This document shows, piece after piece, positions 1 through 11,900 of a stretch of DNA of 64,000 nt. Under the pieces are notes generated by a model. The model made no database searches, had not been told where the DNA came from, and saw only the letters and a program-made list of their open reading frames with translations. Within the stretch, counting starts at the first letter, position 1, and every line of letters begins with the position of its first letter. Origin of the DNA: Chloromonas sp. AAM2 (Eukaryota > Chlorophyta > Chlorophyceae > Chlamydomonadales > Chlamydomonadaceae); assembly GCA_004335635.1 (NCBI GenBank), contig QAXH01005980.1:1-64000 (forward strand), read 5' to 3'. Position numbers and translations under genes: made by a program.

Positions 1-285
1 GCTTGTGCAGTCTGATGCTGTTGCGCTGGTCGGCTTGTGCAGTCTGATGATGTTGCGCTGGTCCGCTTGGGCGGTTTAAGCTTCTGTCCTGGTTTTCCGT
101 TGAAATGCTCCTTGAAGGCCTTCCCGTCCACCTCTGATCTACTGTTCGCTTTGGCCCAAGTGTCTGAGCCTTGGCAATATAGTGGAATGTAACAACAGCA
201 ACACCAGCCAGTTGCAAACGGATGTTAAAAACGAGCAGGGTGTAGCAAAACAAACCAACGTAAAAAATACTGCTTCCCGGCGCAG

Positions 286-1203
286 GTCTGCCAGGCAGTA
301 CAGGCTGCAGACACTGCGTTCAGAATACATCGCCTGCAGCCGTACTACAAGGTGAGCCTAGGGATGCGCTGGTAAGCCGGAGATGACTAGTGGGCCTGTA
401 AGGAAGCCTATGCCAGTCAATCCTACAAGCCACAACCCAAACGGACCTACTAACTGGGCAAACAAGCAGGCTGCAATGCAAACTAGTTGATTAGAGTGCT
501 GCAGTAACACTAGCCACTAGCCATTAGTGCCCTGCTCAGAACACACAGGCTCAGGTGGCTAGGCCTCATGGGACGCATGCCTGACACTTCCAGCGTCAAA
601 TATTTGCTTTTTGCAACTTTTCCAGCCCCAGAGGGCCAGCAGGCTGTATCCAGGAGAGGCAGGGGTGCCCCACTCTCGACTTGGAACCGTGTTGCCAGAG
701 ATGACATTCGTACTTTGCACCCTGCTACCAGTGACCTTTCTTAGCTTAACAATTGTCAGGCGCGTAATTCTTGGAGAGATATTGTGTCTAGCTGCAGTAC
801 CGTGGATTGAACCATGGAAAGCCATGTTATGAATGAATAAGTACCACTAGATAGGACTCTGTAAAGCCCGTATTCAATTGGGTCGGTTGTCTACCCACAG
901 CTTGTGCAAATGACATCGTTTTGGTTGCATGCTGTTGCGCAGGACCCACAGCCGCACATGTCTGTGGCTTGGCTGCCAGGTTCAAAGATGACAGAGGTGG
1001 AAGCTGCTCTGGCAGCTGTAGTTGCCCAACCGCCCAGCCATGAGGGTGAACGGGTGGCCATGACTGTGCAGCCGAGTCAGTCAAGCCAGCCGGCTGCGGT
1101 AGAGGCAGGAAGGTCTGAAGGATCATACGTTCAGCAGCATGAGATTACTTCTGTTTTGTGTAGGGTGGGCAAGCAAGATCACGTGGTGTGGACTGCATCC
1201 TGA
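286..1203 (+). CDS. USB1: USB1-like U6 snRNA 3'-phosphodiesterase, C-terminal part (5' end outside the window)
   Basis: USB1 trims the 3' oligo(U) tail of U6 snRNA in the nucleus and belongs to the 2H phosphodiesterases, which use two H-x-S/T motifs. Two exons are visible. The first, 286-351, starts after a cag acceptor and ends LQPYYK before gtgagc. The second, 943-1203, starts after gcgcag and opens DPQPHMSVAWLPG. They join in phase 0. The H-M-S in PQPHMSVAW fits the second catalytic H-x-S of the family, and the preceding Tyr-Tyr-Lys with Pro-His fits the family pattern of an aromatic segment before that motif. The end, VLCRVGKQDHVVW, resembles the family's last strand, followed by a TGA stop. 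The first H-x-S motif and the N-terminus are not in the window. A Gln/Ser/Ala-rich insert sits between motif and end. The identification rests on this short conserved piece; another 2H-type protein is possible. Confidence 0.75.
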
Positions 1204-2388
1204 CAGGACGCGTGCTCCTGCTGCTCACTCCCTGATCAAACTTTGGTTTGCCGTCAGCCAACACTTGTTTCACTGGCGCACTGTATTAGTAGCTTGCCTT
1301 CAGGTAGTAGAGATCGTTAGATGGGAGAGCAATAACCCTAGCGCTGATTCACAGGCGGTTTGCACTCAGAAGATGCCCAAACCAGCTGCTGGAAACAACA
1401 GCGATACCAGCAGGACAGCTACAGCTTCACCAGTCACGATAGCACCCTGCCTTGGCTGTCACTTGCATACTCCAACGGTTACAGTGCAATGTGTCCAAAT
1501 GAATCGCATTGGCAATGAAGTGACTCAATCTGTAATGTTACAGTGGGAGTTGGCACAACTCCTGTGCTGCAACTGCAATGGCCTTTGATCCACACCATCA
1601 ACGCAACAAGCCGTCCTTGCAAGGCAGGCCATGCTGACATGTTGCACAACACAAATTCAACACGTGAAACTCAAGACGACAATTATACAAATAAACAGAT
1701 TCAGGCCAACGTGACCAACAGTCGGGTCAGGCAAGCAGGGCCAACTTGACTACAAAAAGTTGAACGAATCGAATTCATGGGACATGAATGACACCATTCA
1801 AGCGGACGGAAATGAATGATACCACTGAATCAGGTCATAGCACAACAGAAGCTGAACACAAGGTGTGAGTTGTTGTATGGCAGGCCCTCAGTCTCCACGT
1901 TAGCACGAGCAAGCTACGCTGGAGAAGAACTATCATGTTAGACTCCATCTACCCCAACATGCCATAGGTCTTGCCATAGGTCTTCTGTGCTGCGTGTGTA
2001 CTTGTTGTTGTGCTTGCACGCTGTGTGGCGATGCCTTGGCACTTCCAGGTCTGCAGATGTGCCTGTTCTCACACTCTGGGCGGCCAACAACCACGCTTTG
2101 GTGTATGATTGTCAGCATGCCACCATTTCGTTTCATTGCGTTGTCAAGGGCAAGGGCAAGCTGGTGGGCCAAGAATGTTGTCAAGCGCAAGGGCAAGTTG
2201 GTGGTCACAGGCACACCACGTGTCACACATCTGACACGTGCCGATGCTGCAGCAGCCGTGCTTTGCATAAATCCCGCAATGGAGGTGTACATGTGCTCAA
2301 CAATGGCTCAAAACGGAGAAATCCGCCAAAATCAGCACTAGCGTGCGAGCCAAGACGCGTGCTGGTTTAACCGCTCGCCAGCGAGCTC
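1204..2388. other. Tail-to-tail intergenic stretch, no gene seen
   Basis: This lies between the stop of the USB1-like gene and the stop of the kinase gene, which converge here. Short open frames exist on both strands, but none has a recognisable motif or a splice-consistent continuation. It probably holds two 3' UTRs. Confidence 0.5.
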
Positions 2389-5300
2389 TCAGGCGCTGGT
2401 GCTGGCCCTGGCAAGCATCTCGGCCCTGACCTCGCCCAGCCTTGTCAGCACGGCCTTCAGGCTGGGACGCTGCAGTGGGTCGCGGACCAAGATGCCCTCT
2501 ACTAGGCTCTGAAGCATTGCATCGCCCCCCAGCCCCATGGCAGCCACCTCATTTGCCGTCAGCGCCAGGTTCGGGCCGGTGCCAAATGCCACACGATGCG
2601 TTACAGAGGCATAATCGGCCTCCGCAAAGAGCGGCCGTCCCGCCAGGATTTCGTACACCAGGCAGCCAAATGACCATACGTCTGATGCCAGCCCGGCTCC
2701 GCCGTGGGTGTTGCGGGCGGAGGGGGTTGTGGGTGCTGTGCCTGGGGCGGATGTGCCGCCGAGGGGAGCAGCGCCTGCCTGGCTGGCTCCGGAGTGCATA
2801 AGCAGCATCTCCGGGGATTTGTACACCTCAGTGCCCCTGCGGACAGCAAACGAAAAACACAGAATGTCTTTCTTGTCTCCATTAAGGCCGCGCTGACCCC
2901 AGAACCAGAAGCACTGCACGAGCGTAGCCTGCAAATGTAGTGATGTTGGTGGCGTAATCCAGTCGTGCAGAAATCTGCTGGCAATTCACAGCATGGTTTC
3001 AGCAAAGGTTGTGGATACAGTTTGTGGCAATCATATCTCAAGCAAATAACATATTGGTGCACAGCCACAACAAGATCGTGGTTGCCTCACCTATTGCGCA
3101 CGGTGTACGCCTCTTCTGCGTTGCCGTACACGCGTGCCTGTCCAAAGTCAGCCAGCACGGCCCGGAACGGTGGCAGGCAGGGGGGTGGCGGTGCCGGACC
3201 ATACAACTGCCCATCCTTCACACCTTCCAAGGCTTCAAGCAGCACATTTGCCGCCTTGAGGTCAAAATGGACCACTGCATCCATCGCCAGGAGCCCCATA
3301 GAATCTCCAACCTGCTCCAGCACTGCGCAGTACATGGCGATGGCTGCAGGGGTCTGCTGGCGTGGCTGCTTTGTCCGCCACTCCGCCAACGAGCACCGAT
3401 AGCGCCTCATCACAAACCACTGAGCACTCTGCGTGATGCCGTAGTCCAGCAGCTGACAGATGCCTGGGTGGCCTTTGCCGCTGGCCCCACCAGTTGCCGC
3501 GCCCATTGCTGCAATCATGTCTGGGGGAAGGATAGCGGGGTGTGAAGGCTGCAGCGCATACTTGTCCAGAATAGAAACCTCCCCGTAGACCTCTGGCAGC
3601 ACACAGCGGTCATAGCCCGAGCTGGGAAGCTCAATGGCCTTGATCATCACCTGCTGGGTGGTGCCTGTAGCTGGGTCGACTGCCTTTGCACGGTAGATGG
3701 CACCATAGGCGCCGCGGGAGTGGAAGACCAGATCAGTGTAGCGAGATGGGTCGAACATCGCCCGGGAGAGGAGTCGCAACAGGCGCACAGCCGCTGCACA
3801 GGTGGTGCGGCCGGCGGCAGCGGCGGCCACAGCGCCGGTGCTGCTGGCAGTGGCTGAGTGGGCGGTGGCTGAGGTCAGCAGCAGCTGGAGCAGCTCCGGC
3901 AGGATGGCAGCACCCGGTGGGCCAGCAAAGTGCCAGGTCAGCACGTGCTCAACATTGCCAACGCCTGCATCTGCCGGGAAAGGCTGTGCGTAGGCGGGGT
4001 CAAGACCTCCAGCTGGGCCGAGCAGCAGCTGCAGCAGCAGTCGCAGCAGAGATGCATGCATCATCATGTCGTGGTACCACAGCTTGCCATACAGAGCTCC
4101 CTGGTAGGTCACCACTGCAGTGCTGCTGCTGGTTGTTGCGCTGGCATCAGGCGACGTGGGGCTAGGTGGAAAGTGGTTGGGGTTCATGGCGCTGTCTGCA
4201 ATGGTCCCAGCAGAAGTCAATGGCATGGCACTGTCAGTGCTCAAAGCACCGCCCCGCTGGCTGCTGCTTAATCCCGCCTCCGGTGTGGTCAGCACACGCA
4301 GGTTGAGCGCGGGGACGGGCTTGATGCCACGCCCTGCCTGGCCTCCTTGCTGCGCCCTTTCTGCGCTCAGTGGCTGCTGTGGAGGAGGGCGCGGCTGCAG
4401 CTCCGACACAGTGTCACGCACTTCACTTGCCAAATCCAAGGTCATCTCACAGGCGAATGCAGTGCTCGGCATTGCAATGGCTGTGCTACCTGCCCCTGCT
4501 CCCATTCCCTCCGCGCAGGTAATCTGCCGTGACAGGTCGGTGTCCCCGTCATCGCTTGTCGCCCGTGCCTGGCCGTCCTCGTGCACCAGTCGGCTGCTGG
4601 CAGTGACATCTGACTGTGGCTGGTCCACGCTCTGGCGGTAGCTGGTGAGTGCAAGGCGTGAGCTGTGCAGGGATGAGCTGGCATTTGTGGTGCGGCGCGG
4701 ATGTTCAGAACCCACTGTTGTGCTACCAGCGGCCGCAGTTGGCAACAGGATGGTCGCAACGGTCGTGCGGGGCGAAGCCCCTGCGCTGCGGCGTGTTGAC
4801 AGCGGACTCAGGTGGGAGTGGTGAAGGCGAGACGATGCAGCCGAGGCCACGTGTGACATGCGAGGCGCGTATGCGGCGGCAAGGGCTGCTGTGTCGCCCT
4901 CTATGTTGCTTGCATGCGACCGCAGCTTGTATGAGCCTTGAGATAGGACGCTTCGGCTGCTATGGTGAGCCTGCTGCTGCACCTCAAGTGCGGTCATGCC
5001 GCCGTGCACACTCAGTTGCGAGCTGCTGTGCTGCCCAGTTGAGTCGACTTGCGAGTACCTCGACCGAGCGGACTGGAATGCAGCTGCCGTGGCGTCCGGT
5101 GCCTGATGGACAGGCGTGACGATGCGGGAGGATGCAGCAGAGCGGAGGTTGCCAAGGGCAAGCTTGGGCACCGGCAGGCGTGAAGACTCGGGGGCTGAGT
5201 CGGTCCGCGGGGAGCGGCCGGAGCGCAGTGCAGGGCGAGAAGGGGACCTCAGACCGAGCGTCAGGGGTGGGAGGTTGCGCGGTGGACGTGGGCTTGCTGT

Positions 5301-8300
5301 GCATGGTGGGGGCGAGGGATGCAGTGCAGCCTTGGCCGCAAAGCGTGCGATAAGCTCACGAGCTTCATCGTCATACTCGAACCCAGCCAGCTCAACGGTT
5401 TCACCTGTGGCAAGGAATTGATGCCCAAGAAATGACTGCCAAGTGCAACAGCAATGCATACCAGCAACATGCGGATATTGACAGAATGGCCAAGGAACTC
5501 CAAGAGCAGTCACATGGTGGCCGATGTCAGTGGGCTGTTCAGTTGATGAGAACCAGAGCACAGTATGCTACACTGCTTTGATCACTGTGCTATCCTTCAA
5601 CGCTTGATTCTATGCACCAGCACTGACGTTCACTGCTGTTGCATTTCCTTCTTTGCATCCAACCACCACCACCACCACCATCACAAGGATCACACGTCTG
5701 AGAATTCAAAGCCTACCATTATTAGGATTACGATTGCATCAATCAATAAGAGCTCACCGGTTGCTTCCTCATAATCCAGGAGCCTCTCCAGGTCCTCATT
5801 CAGGTCATAGGTGTACTTGAACGGCTGAGGCGTTGCCTTAGTGCCATTGTCGTTGCCTGCAGAGGGCTTGGGGCTACCAGGGGCATCGGCTGCTCCAGGG
5901 CTGGTCGGCTGTGGGCTGTTGACAGCTTCATCAGCGTCGCTGTCGGTTTCGGAACTGCCATCATACTGGGCTTCAAGCGCAGCCTGCAACAGCACCAGTG
6001 GTATCCAGTGAACAGTGAACGAATGCTTAAGCTGTGTCAGGCAGTTAACAAAGACAGCCTCTACGTTGGCTGGCTGTGCAAGTCGTGCTTGGGATGCGTC
6101 AGGCAGCTAACGTACGTGGCCTCTGCAATCACTAGCTGTGCCTTGCTGCCTTGTAACATGCACAGCACAAGCATGTTTTGTGCACAAGCGCGCTTCTGTG
6201 CCTGAGTGAACAGTGTCCAGGTATCATTCTGAGCAGGTTTGTTTTGATGTCTAGAGCCTTACAATCCCATTCAAACGGCAGTGCAGAGCCTTGCCGGAAT
6301 CACCACCTGACATGGCAAGTTTGGTGTACGCATCAGGGTCAGACCTTTTCACCAAGTCCGTGTGTCTGTCCTCACCTGTGCCTGCTCCTGGCTGTAGAGC
6401 TTTGCCTCGAGTGACACCTCCGCCAACAGGACGTCTACAGCGCCCAGCCGCAGCAGCACTGCACGCACAGCCACAGACGGTGTGGCAACCGCTGCCTGCA
6501 GCAGCCGCATGTGCAAACGGCAGAGCTCCGCCGCGGCTGTGCGGGGGTCGGCCCCGGCCACCCGGTAGTACCTCACGAACTGAGTGAAATGCACCTCAAC
6601 GAATTGGCATGCAACGTCCTGCATGGCACACAGCATGCACATGCATTACATGTGTGCTCTCACCGGCTGGAACACCAAGGGGACGTTCAGCCATGCTCAA
6701 GGGGTGTACTCTTTCCAATGAATATGTCAGAGATATCTATGTCAGAGGTAGCAGGAGCATTTATAAGGATTGAGAACCATCATGAAGTGGGCAGGAAGGT
6801 CAAGTACTCAAGTTGCGGCGGAGAAAGTGGGATACCAGCAGTGACGGGCATGACACTGAAGGTGCAGGTCACGAGATGCACACACTGTGCACTCACCAAA
6901 TCGTTGATGGGGCAGGTGGTCTGCAGCTCGTACAAGGTTCTGAGGGCTTGGCAACCTGCCATGTAGGGCCCGACATTGGAGGTGTCCAGCGGCTGCCGCA
7001 ACAGAGTGGCCAACTGGCCTGGCTGCTGGGTCAGCTGGCCCAGCATCGGCTGCCAGTGGGCCAGCTGGTTGACTGCACTGTCAGTTTCTGCTTGTGGCAG
7101 CACGACCACTGCCATCTTAACTAGACCACGCAAGAGGTCCCAAAGTGCAACTGTGCACAATGGGTGCTGCTCCATAACTGCCTGTGGCGTTTGGTAAGCC
7201 ACTTGGAGCATGCTCATGAGAAGTGTCAAGGGCGCTGGTGTCATGAGCATGGACTGAGTCATGACGGCACGCAGCGCCTTGGCATGCGGGCGAGGGTTCA
7301 GTGCCTGCTGAGATAGGTCCGAGTAGAGGTGGAACAGTGCAAGACCGGCCGCCATGGTGTCTGGGCCCCAGTTGCATGGCTCGCAACTGAGCAGTAGGGA
7401 CTGGATCTGGGAGAGCACACCGTTCAGAAGTGCCTTGGCTAGGCCATCAGCTGCGCTGACTGTGCCGCAGCTGGCCAGCCATTTCCGGGCGTCGTTGAGC
7501 AGCTGTGCTGTGCGGTGTAACCCAGGAAGGCCTGTACGGCAGCACACAAGTTGATAAACATGGAATGAAGTAACATGACGTGTCCAGTTGACCCAGCGTT
7601 GCCCGGGTTTCAGCTTGACTCCCTGAAATCGTGACCAGGAAACAGTGTGGCCTGAATGAAAGGTCGTGCCCGTGTAGGCGTTGCACAGGCATGCACCAGA
7701 TGGCCCTTCACATGTCCTGGACTGATCTAAATCTTGGCACGGATATGCATGCTACCATTCAGCCCGTATAAGGAAGAACGGAACCAGTACTTCCGTACAC
7801 TCACCAGATGTCAACGCTGTTGTGAGTTGGTCCTGAAGCCGAGACAGTTCCTTGGTGCTGGGATGCCTATCAGACGAAGCTGGTGACCCAGCTGGCTGAA
7901 CAATGAGCTGGTATTGCTCGGCCGCAGCAGCTGCCACCATTTTGCCTTGCAGGAGGACGGCCCGCAAATTTTCATCATCGAACACAACATCTGCTGGCTG
8001 ATGAGGGGTAGAGGTTTCAAGCGCCTCTGATTGCTGGGCCGTGGCCTTGATGCCAGGACTACCAGGCTCCTGGTTGATCGCGGTCCTGCAAATGGGGTGC
8101 AGGACCAAGCGAAGCGACTTGCGACATGTTGTTACGAGTCAACGGCAGGTTTTGCGGCATGTTGGCAGAAAACTTCGAGCTACACACTTCTCGTAAGCCT
8201 CATTGTCGCGAGCGGAGCCTAGCGTGGGGCCGTTGCTCTTCAGCTTGGCCTCAGCATGGGCGGCCTCATCGGCGGTGTCCTCTCCCTTGACTAGTGGGCC

Positions 8301-8470
8301 TGCGAACGTCGGGAAGGCATTTTTGAGCGCCAATGCCCACACGGCTTGCCAATTGGCACGGTTTTCCAGTTGACATAAACAGTTGAGAAATGCCTGCATT
8401 TGAGCTGACCTTTGCCGCCTTTGCCGAAGCAGGCGCCCCAGAAGCATGACATCTTCTTCTTCTTAACCAT
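2389..8470 (-). CDS. Large protein kinase with a long helical and low-complexity N-terminal region (about 1439 aa, 8 exons)
   Basis: Exons in gene order are 8470-8410, 8299-8188, 8085-7805, 7531-6897, 6618-6376, 5983-5758, 5404-3091 and 2836-2389. All phases agree and the sum is 4320 nt. The start ATG at 8470 gives a basic, Cys-containing N-terminus (MVKKKKMSCFWGACFG) that could be membrane-attached. Residues about 150-500 are Leu/Ala-rich and look like helical repeats; about 520-1070 are Ser/Thr/Pro/Ala-rich and disordered-looking. The kinase domain is at about 1077-1430: Gly loop GAYGAIYR, Lys in VMIKAIE (about 1108), catalytic loop HFDLKAANVLL (about 1232), DFG in ADFGQARVY (about 1272), GTEVYKSPEM in place of APE, then SDVWSFGCLVYEILAGRPLF. 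The HFD replaces HRD, so it is a non-RD kinase, but Lys, Asp, Asn and DFG are kept and activity is expected. Low-complexity inserts split the N-lobe and activation segment. The cellular role is not recognisable. Confidence 0.85.
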
Positions 8471-8919
8471 TGCGGACGCGTCAGGCCACTTATGCCGCCT
8501 GAGGCCTGCTGCAACGTGTGTTCAAAAACCCATGAAGCTTGAAGCCGCGTGGGCTGAGCCTGGTTTGGATTGGAGGCGTCCAAAAATCGGAACTCTTTAT
8601 CAGTCGCTCATTGTGCTGCCTCAGAACGGCACTAATTTCTTTGGGAACACAATGGCTGCTTTGGGCACACAACGCATCAGCCACGTGCACGTTTCTTTGA
8701 GTAGGGTTTGCGTTGGACTCTTTCTTTGAGATTGTCGGCAGAGCACGTTTCTTTGAGATTGTCGGCAGCGAGATGTTGTGAACCTTCAGGATGCGAGTGG
8801 CTCTATCACACTTCTGCTGCACCCTGCGATCATGCAAAGCATCCTGCATGGAAACTAGGGAGATGATTTCTCGCATTGGTCAGAGTTTTTCAGTTCCATG
8901 CCCAGAGCTCTGAAATCCA
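8471..8919. promoter_or_regulatory. Divergent intergenic region between the kinase and SNF2-RING genes
   Basis: The two inferred start codons, at 8470 (-) and 8920 (+), are about 450 bases apart, so both promoters and 5' UTRs must lie here unless an upstream non-coding exon exists. It contains a direct repeat of about 20 bases (tttctttgagattgtcggca at about 8720 and 8750). I see no clear TATA box. Confidence 0.4.
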
Positions 8920-11900
8920 ATGGGTATGACGGGCCATCATGATCATGACGAGCCTGTGCCGTTCTCAGACGCAAGAGTGCAGTCACGGCGTGCTCTTCCT
9001 TCAAGCCTTCTTAAGCATGTAACCATTGACTTGACGGGGGAGCCTGCAAAGGATGAGACAGGGCATGTGCAGCACGGCCCCATGCAAGACAGCGGTGGTG
9101 GCGTGCCCATCTCGATTGATTTGACAGGTCATGAGCCAGCTGCCAATCCAGCAGCAGACCATGCCACATTGGAACAAACCCAGGGCAGTGCAGAACCTTC
9201 ACAGCACGTCACTGCAGCGGCTCTGCCAGTGGGCAGCAAACGGGCCTTGCCGGACTCTTTGTCAGGTATGTGCCTCGCCTGTGCTGAGAACACATGCTCA
9301 TGCCACACTGTTGTGTACTTCAGCCCACACCAGAATGTGCAGATGTCATGTATAGGCTTCAAGCGCAAACAGGCCAGGGGTTCGGCTTCTGTCAGGTCTT
9401 GAGTTGGATTGTGTGTTTTGCAGGGCGATTGGCTAAGGCAGCGCGGCACAACGGCCAGGTCGCAAGACCATTGAACGCCGGCCCCAAGCCCAGCCCTGCC
9501 CCCACTGTACAAGGGCCTGGTAACCACAGCTCTTGGCCAAGTGCCAGCCTGCAGGGGCCTGGCACTACAACCACCCATGCACTTGACACAAGCAACCAAT
9601 TGCCAATCAACTCAAGCTTAAACACCAGCGGTCACATGCCGGCCTCTGATGCTCAAGGGCCAGGCACCAGCAACCACACGCCTAGCACACTTAGCCAATG
9701 CACCTTGCCTCCACCAGATGGCAAGAGGTTTGTGCCAGCACGGCTAGCTGGGCTCAATGGTCAGCCTCCGCAGCCACAGCAACCTGCAGCACGGACCCAG
9801 CAGGCTTCAGGCAACAGCATGCGCCCATTGAAGCATTTACAATGGATTGGACGCAACGCGTTCCACCGAGCCCACCCTCAGGTCAGTCAGCGCATGTTCT
9901 CTTAGCTCACGGCATGACTACCAAACGGCAGGCTAGCAGATGGCTGAGGGCAACAAACTACGTGGGATTGCTACAGTCAGAGATGATGAGCAGGCGGTTG
10001 GTACCTGGAAATGAGGCAGACATTTGTGAACAATGCTCAAGGGTGAGCGTGCGCTGAGTGCTGCTGGTGGCCTGGAATGCATGCAGGCCGCCCCTCCGCG
10101 CGCTCCACCTCCCACCAATCCTGGCCCTGCCCTTGCCCCTGCCCCTGTCCCTATCCCTGCGGTTGCGCCCATCCCCGCGCCCCAAGGCGCCAGGCGCGTG
10201 GCCCCAGCGGCTCTGCTGTTCACCAAGCCCTTGCCACCTGTCAACACACCAGGTGAGCTTGAGCACTGGAAAGGCATGCGCACTACGGCCACCTTGGCTA
10301 GACATGCAGTCACAGCAGAGAGTGGTTGCAAAGAACCTGTGCTGCCAAGGCAGGTAGTTGTGCAGGTGGCCGTGAGTTCATGTGCCACCATTTTTTTGAG
10401 GCTCAGCACCAGACATGAAGTCTGATAGCTAGCTGAGGGTGTCAACACCCCATGCCTTACTATGGCTGCTATGGCTAAGGACTAGAGTGAGTGGTCTGGT
10501 CTAGTGAACACACGACCCGCACTTGCTAACCCTGGTGTTGATGTGCCAGTATTGTGTTCTGACCGAGTGCATGCCCTGCACATTGTACATGTGGGTGAGC
10601 ATGAAGTTTGGGTTGAGTTTTTGCTTCTGTTGCCGACAACAACCCTCCACAACGCTTAACCCTACCCTAAACCCTACAAGAGCTTGGCGGCCTATGTACC
10701 CTGGCGTTGCCGCAACCACGGTCTAAGACACGCGGCTGCGCAAGTGTAGCAGCATAACCGATCTTGATGTAGGCATCCACATCAGTAAGACTTTGGTTTG
10801 CGACCCAAACAAAGGGTGGACAAGATGAACGTAGCCTCGGCCGAGCAAGCCGCGGGAGACTCCCCAGCACAGCCTGCAGCCAAAAAGCAACGCGTTGATG
10901 GGACGAGCAAGCCGGAAGCCGCCGGTGCGCCCGCGATGGAGGGCACATGGGCTTGGGATCTTCTGTCGCAGCCATGGCCATGCACCAGTCTGCTGATGGG
11001 CCATGCAGCATGCTAACACGTAGTACTGTGCTGGATGCGATTGAGGGTTATAGTTACTTGGTTGCCTACCTGTGCCTTGCCTGCAGTTGTTGATCACCAA
11101 GCTGCTATGAAAGCTGTGCTGGACAACCTAGCACTAACTGGGAATGATGAGATTGACCCGCCAGAGGTGCGTTGCTCTGCTTAGGACTGGTCTCTCAGCC
11201 ATACTGTATGAATAGAGGAGCACAGGAGCAGCAGCAACAGTGCCACAGCCCACACTTCCATGACTGGCTCTTCTGATGTGCATGTTGCGGGTGCAAGGTC
11301 ATGTCACCCAACGTGGCGATGTGCTCTCATCGATCACACGCCCATGGCTGCATGGACTGCTTTCCGTCGTGCAGAAGTCCCTCATGATTTCCATCATGCG
11401 GCATCAGCGCATGGCCCTTGCATGGATGGTCAAACGTGAGATGGGCAGCACACCACAGGGTGGCATCCTGGCAGACGATCAGGGACTGGGCAAGACCATC
11501 AGCACCATCAGCCTCATTGTCACCAACATGCCTGACCCGACCACCCGGGGGCAACGCATCACCAAGGTGAAACCGCTGACCCTTCAGACACGTCCATGTT
11601 CATGCCGGTTGTTACCAGTCAGTCAGCATCAGTCGAGAGTGCCTGCCCTGCGCGCTAGCGTGATTGCTCACAAGTTTACACACTCACTCTCGCAGCTTGC
11701 AGCCATGCAGGCAGGCTCTGCTGCATGCAGGAGTGAGGGTGCACATGTGTAGCAGGTGGCAGGTGGCACAGTCATGCAGGAAGGAAAGGTGTGCATGTGG
11801 TGGCGCTGTGTGCAGACGCATGGCTCGCAAAGCAGCATGCAACTGGACAGCGAGCCATGCAGCGCCCCAGGCTCACGCAGCGCAACGCCCGAGCTCGGTT

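Noticed and set aside
10655..10680. aaccctaccctaaaccctac, similar to plant-type telomere repeat
   Set aside because: Fewer than three imperfect units inside an intron; too short to call an interstitial telomere.
10798..11016. Frame on the + strand with [20 protein letters not shown], considered as an extra SNF2-RING exon
   Set aside because: The exons ending at 10252 and starting at 11087 join in perfect phase without it, and no fitting donor is present at its end.
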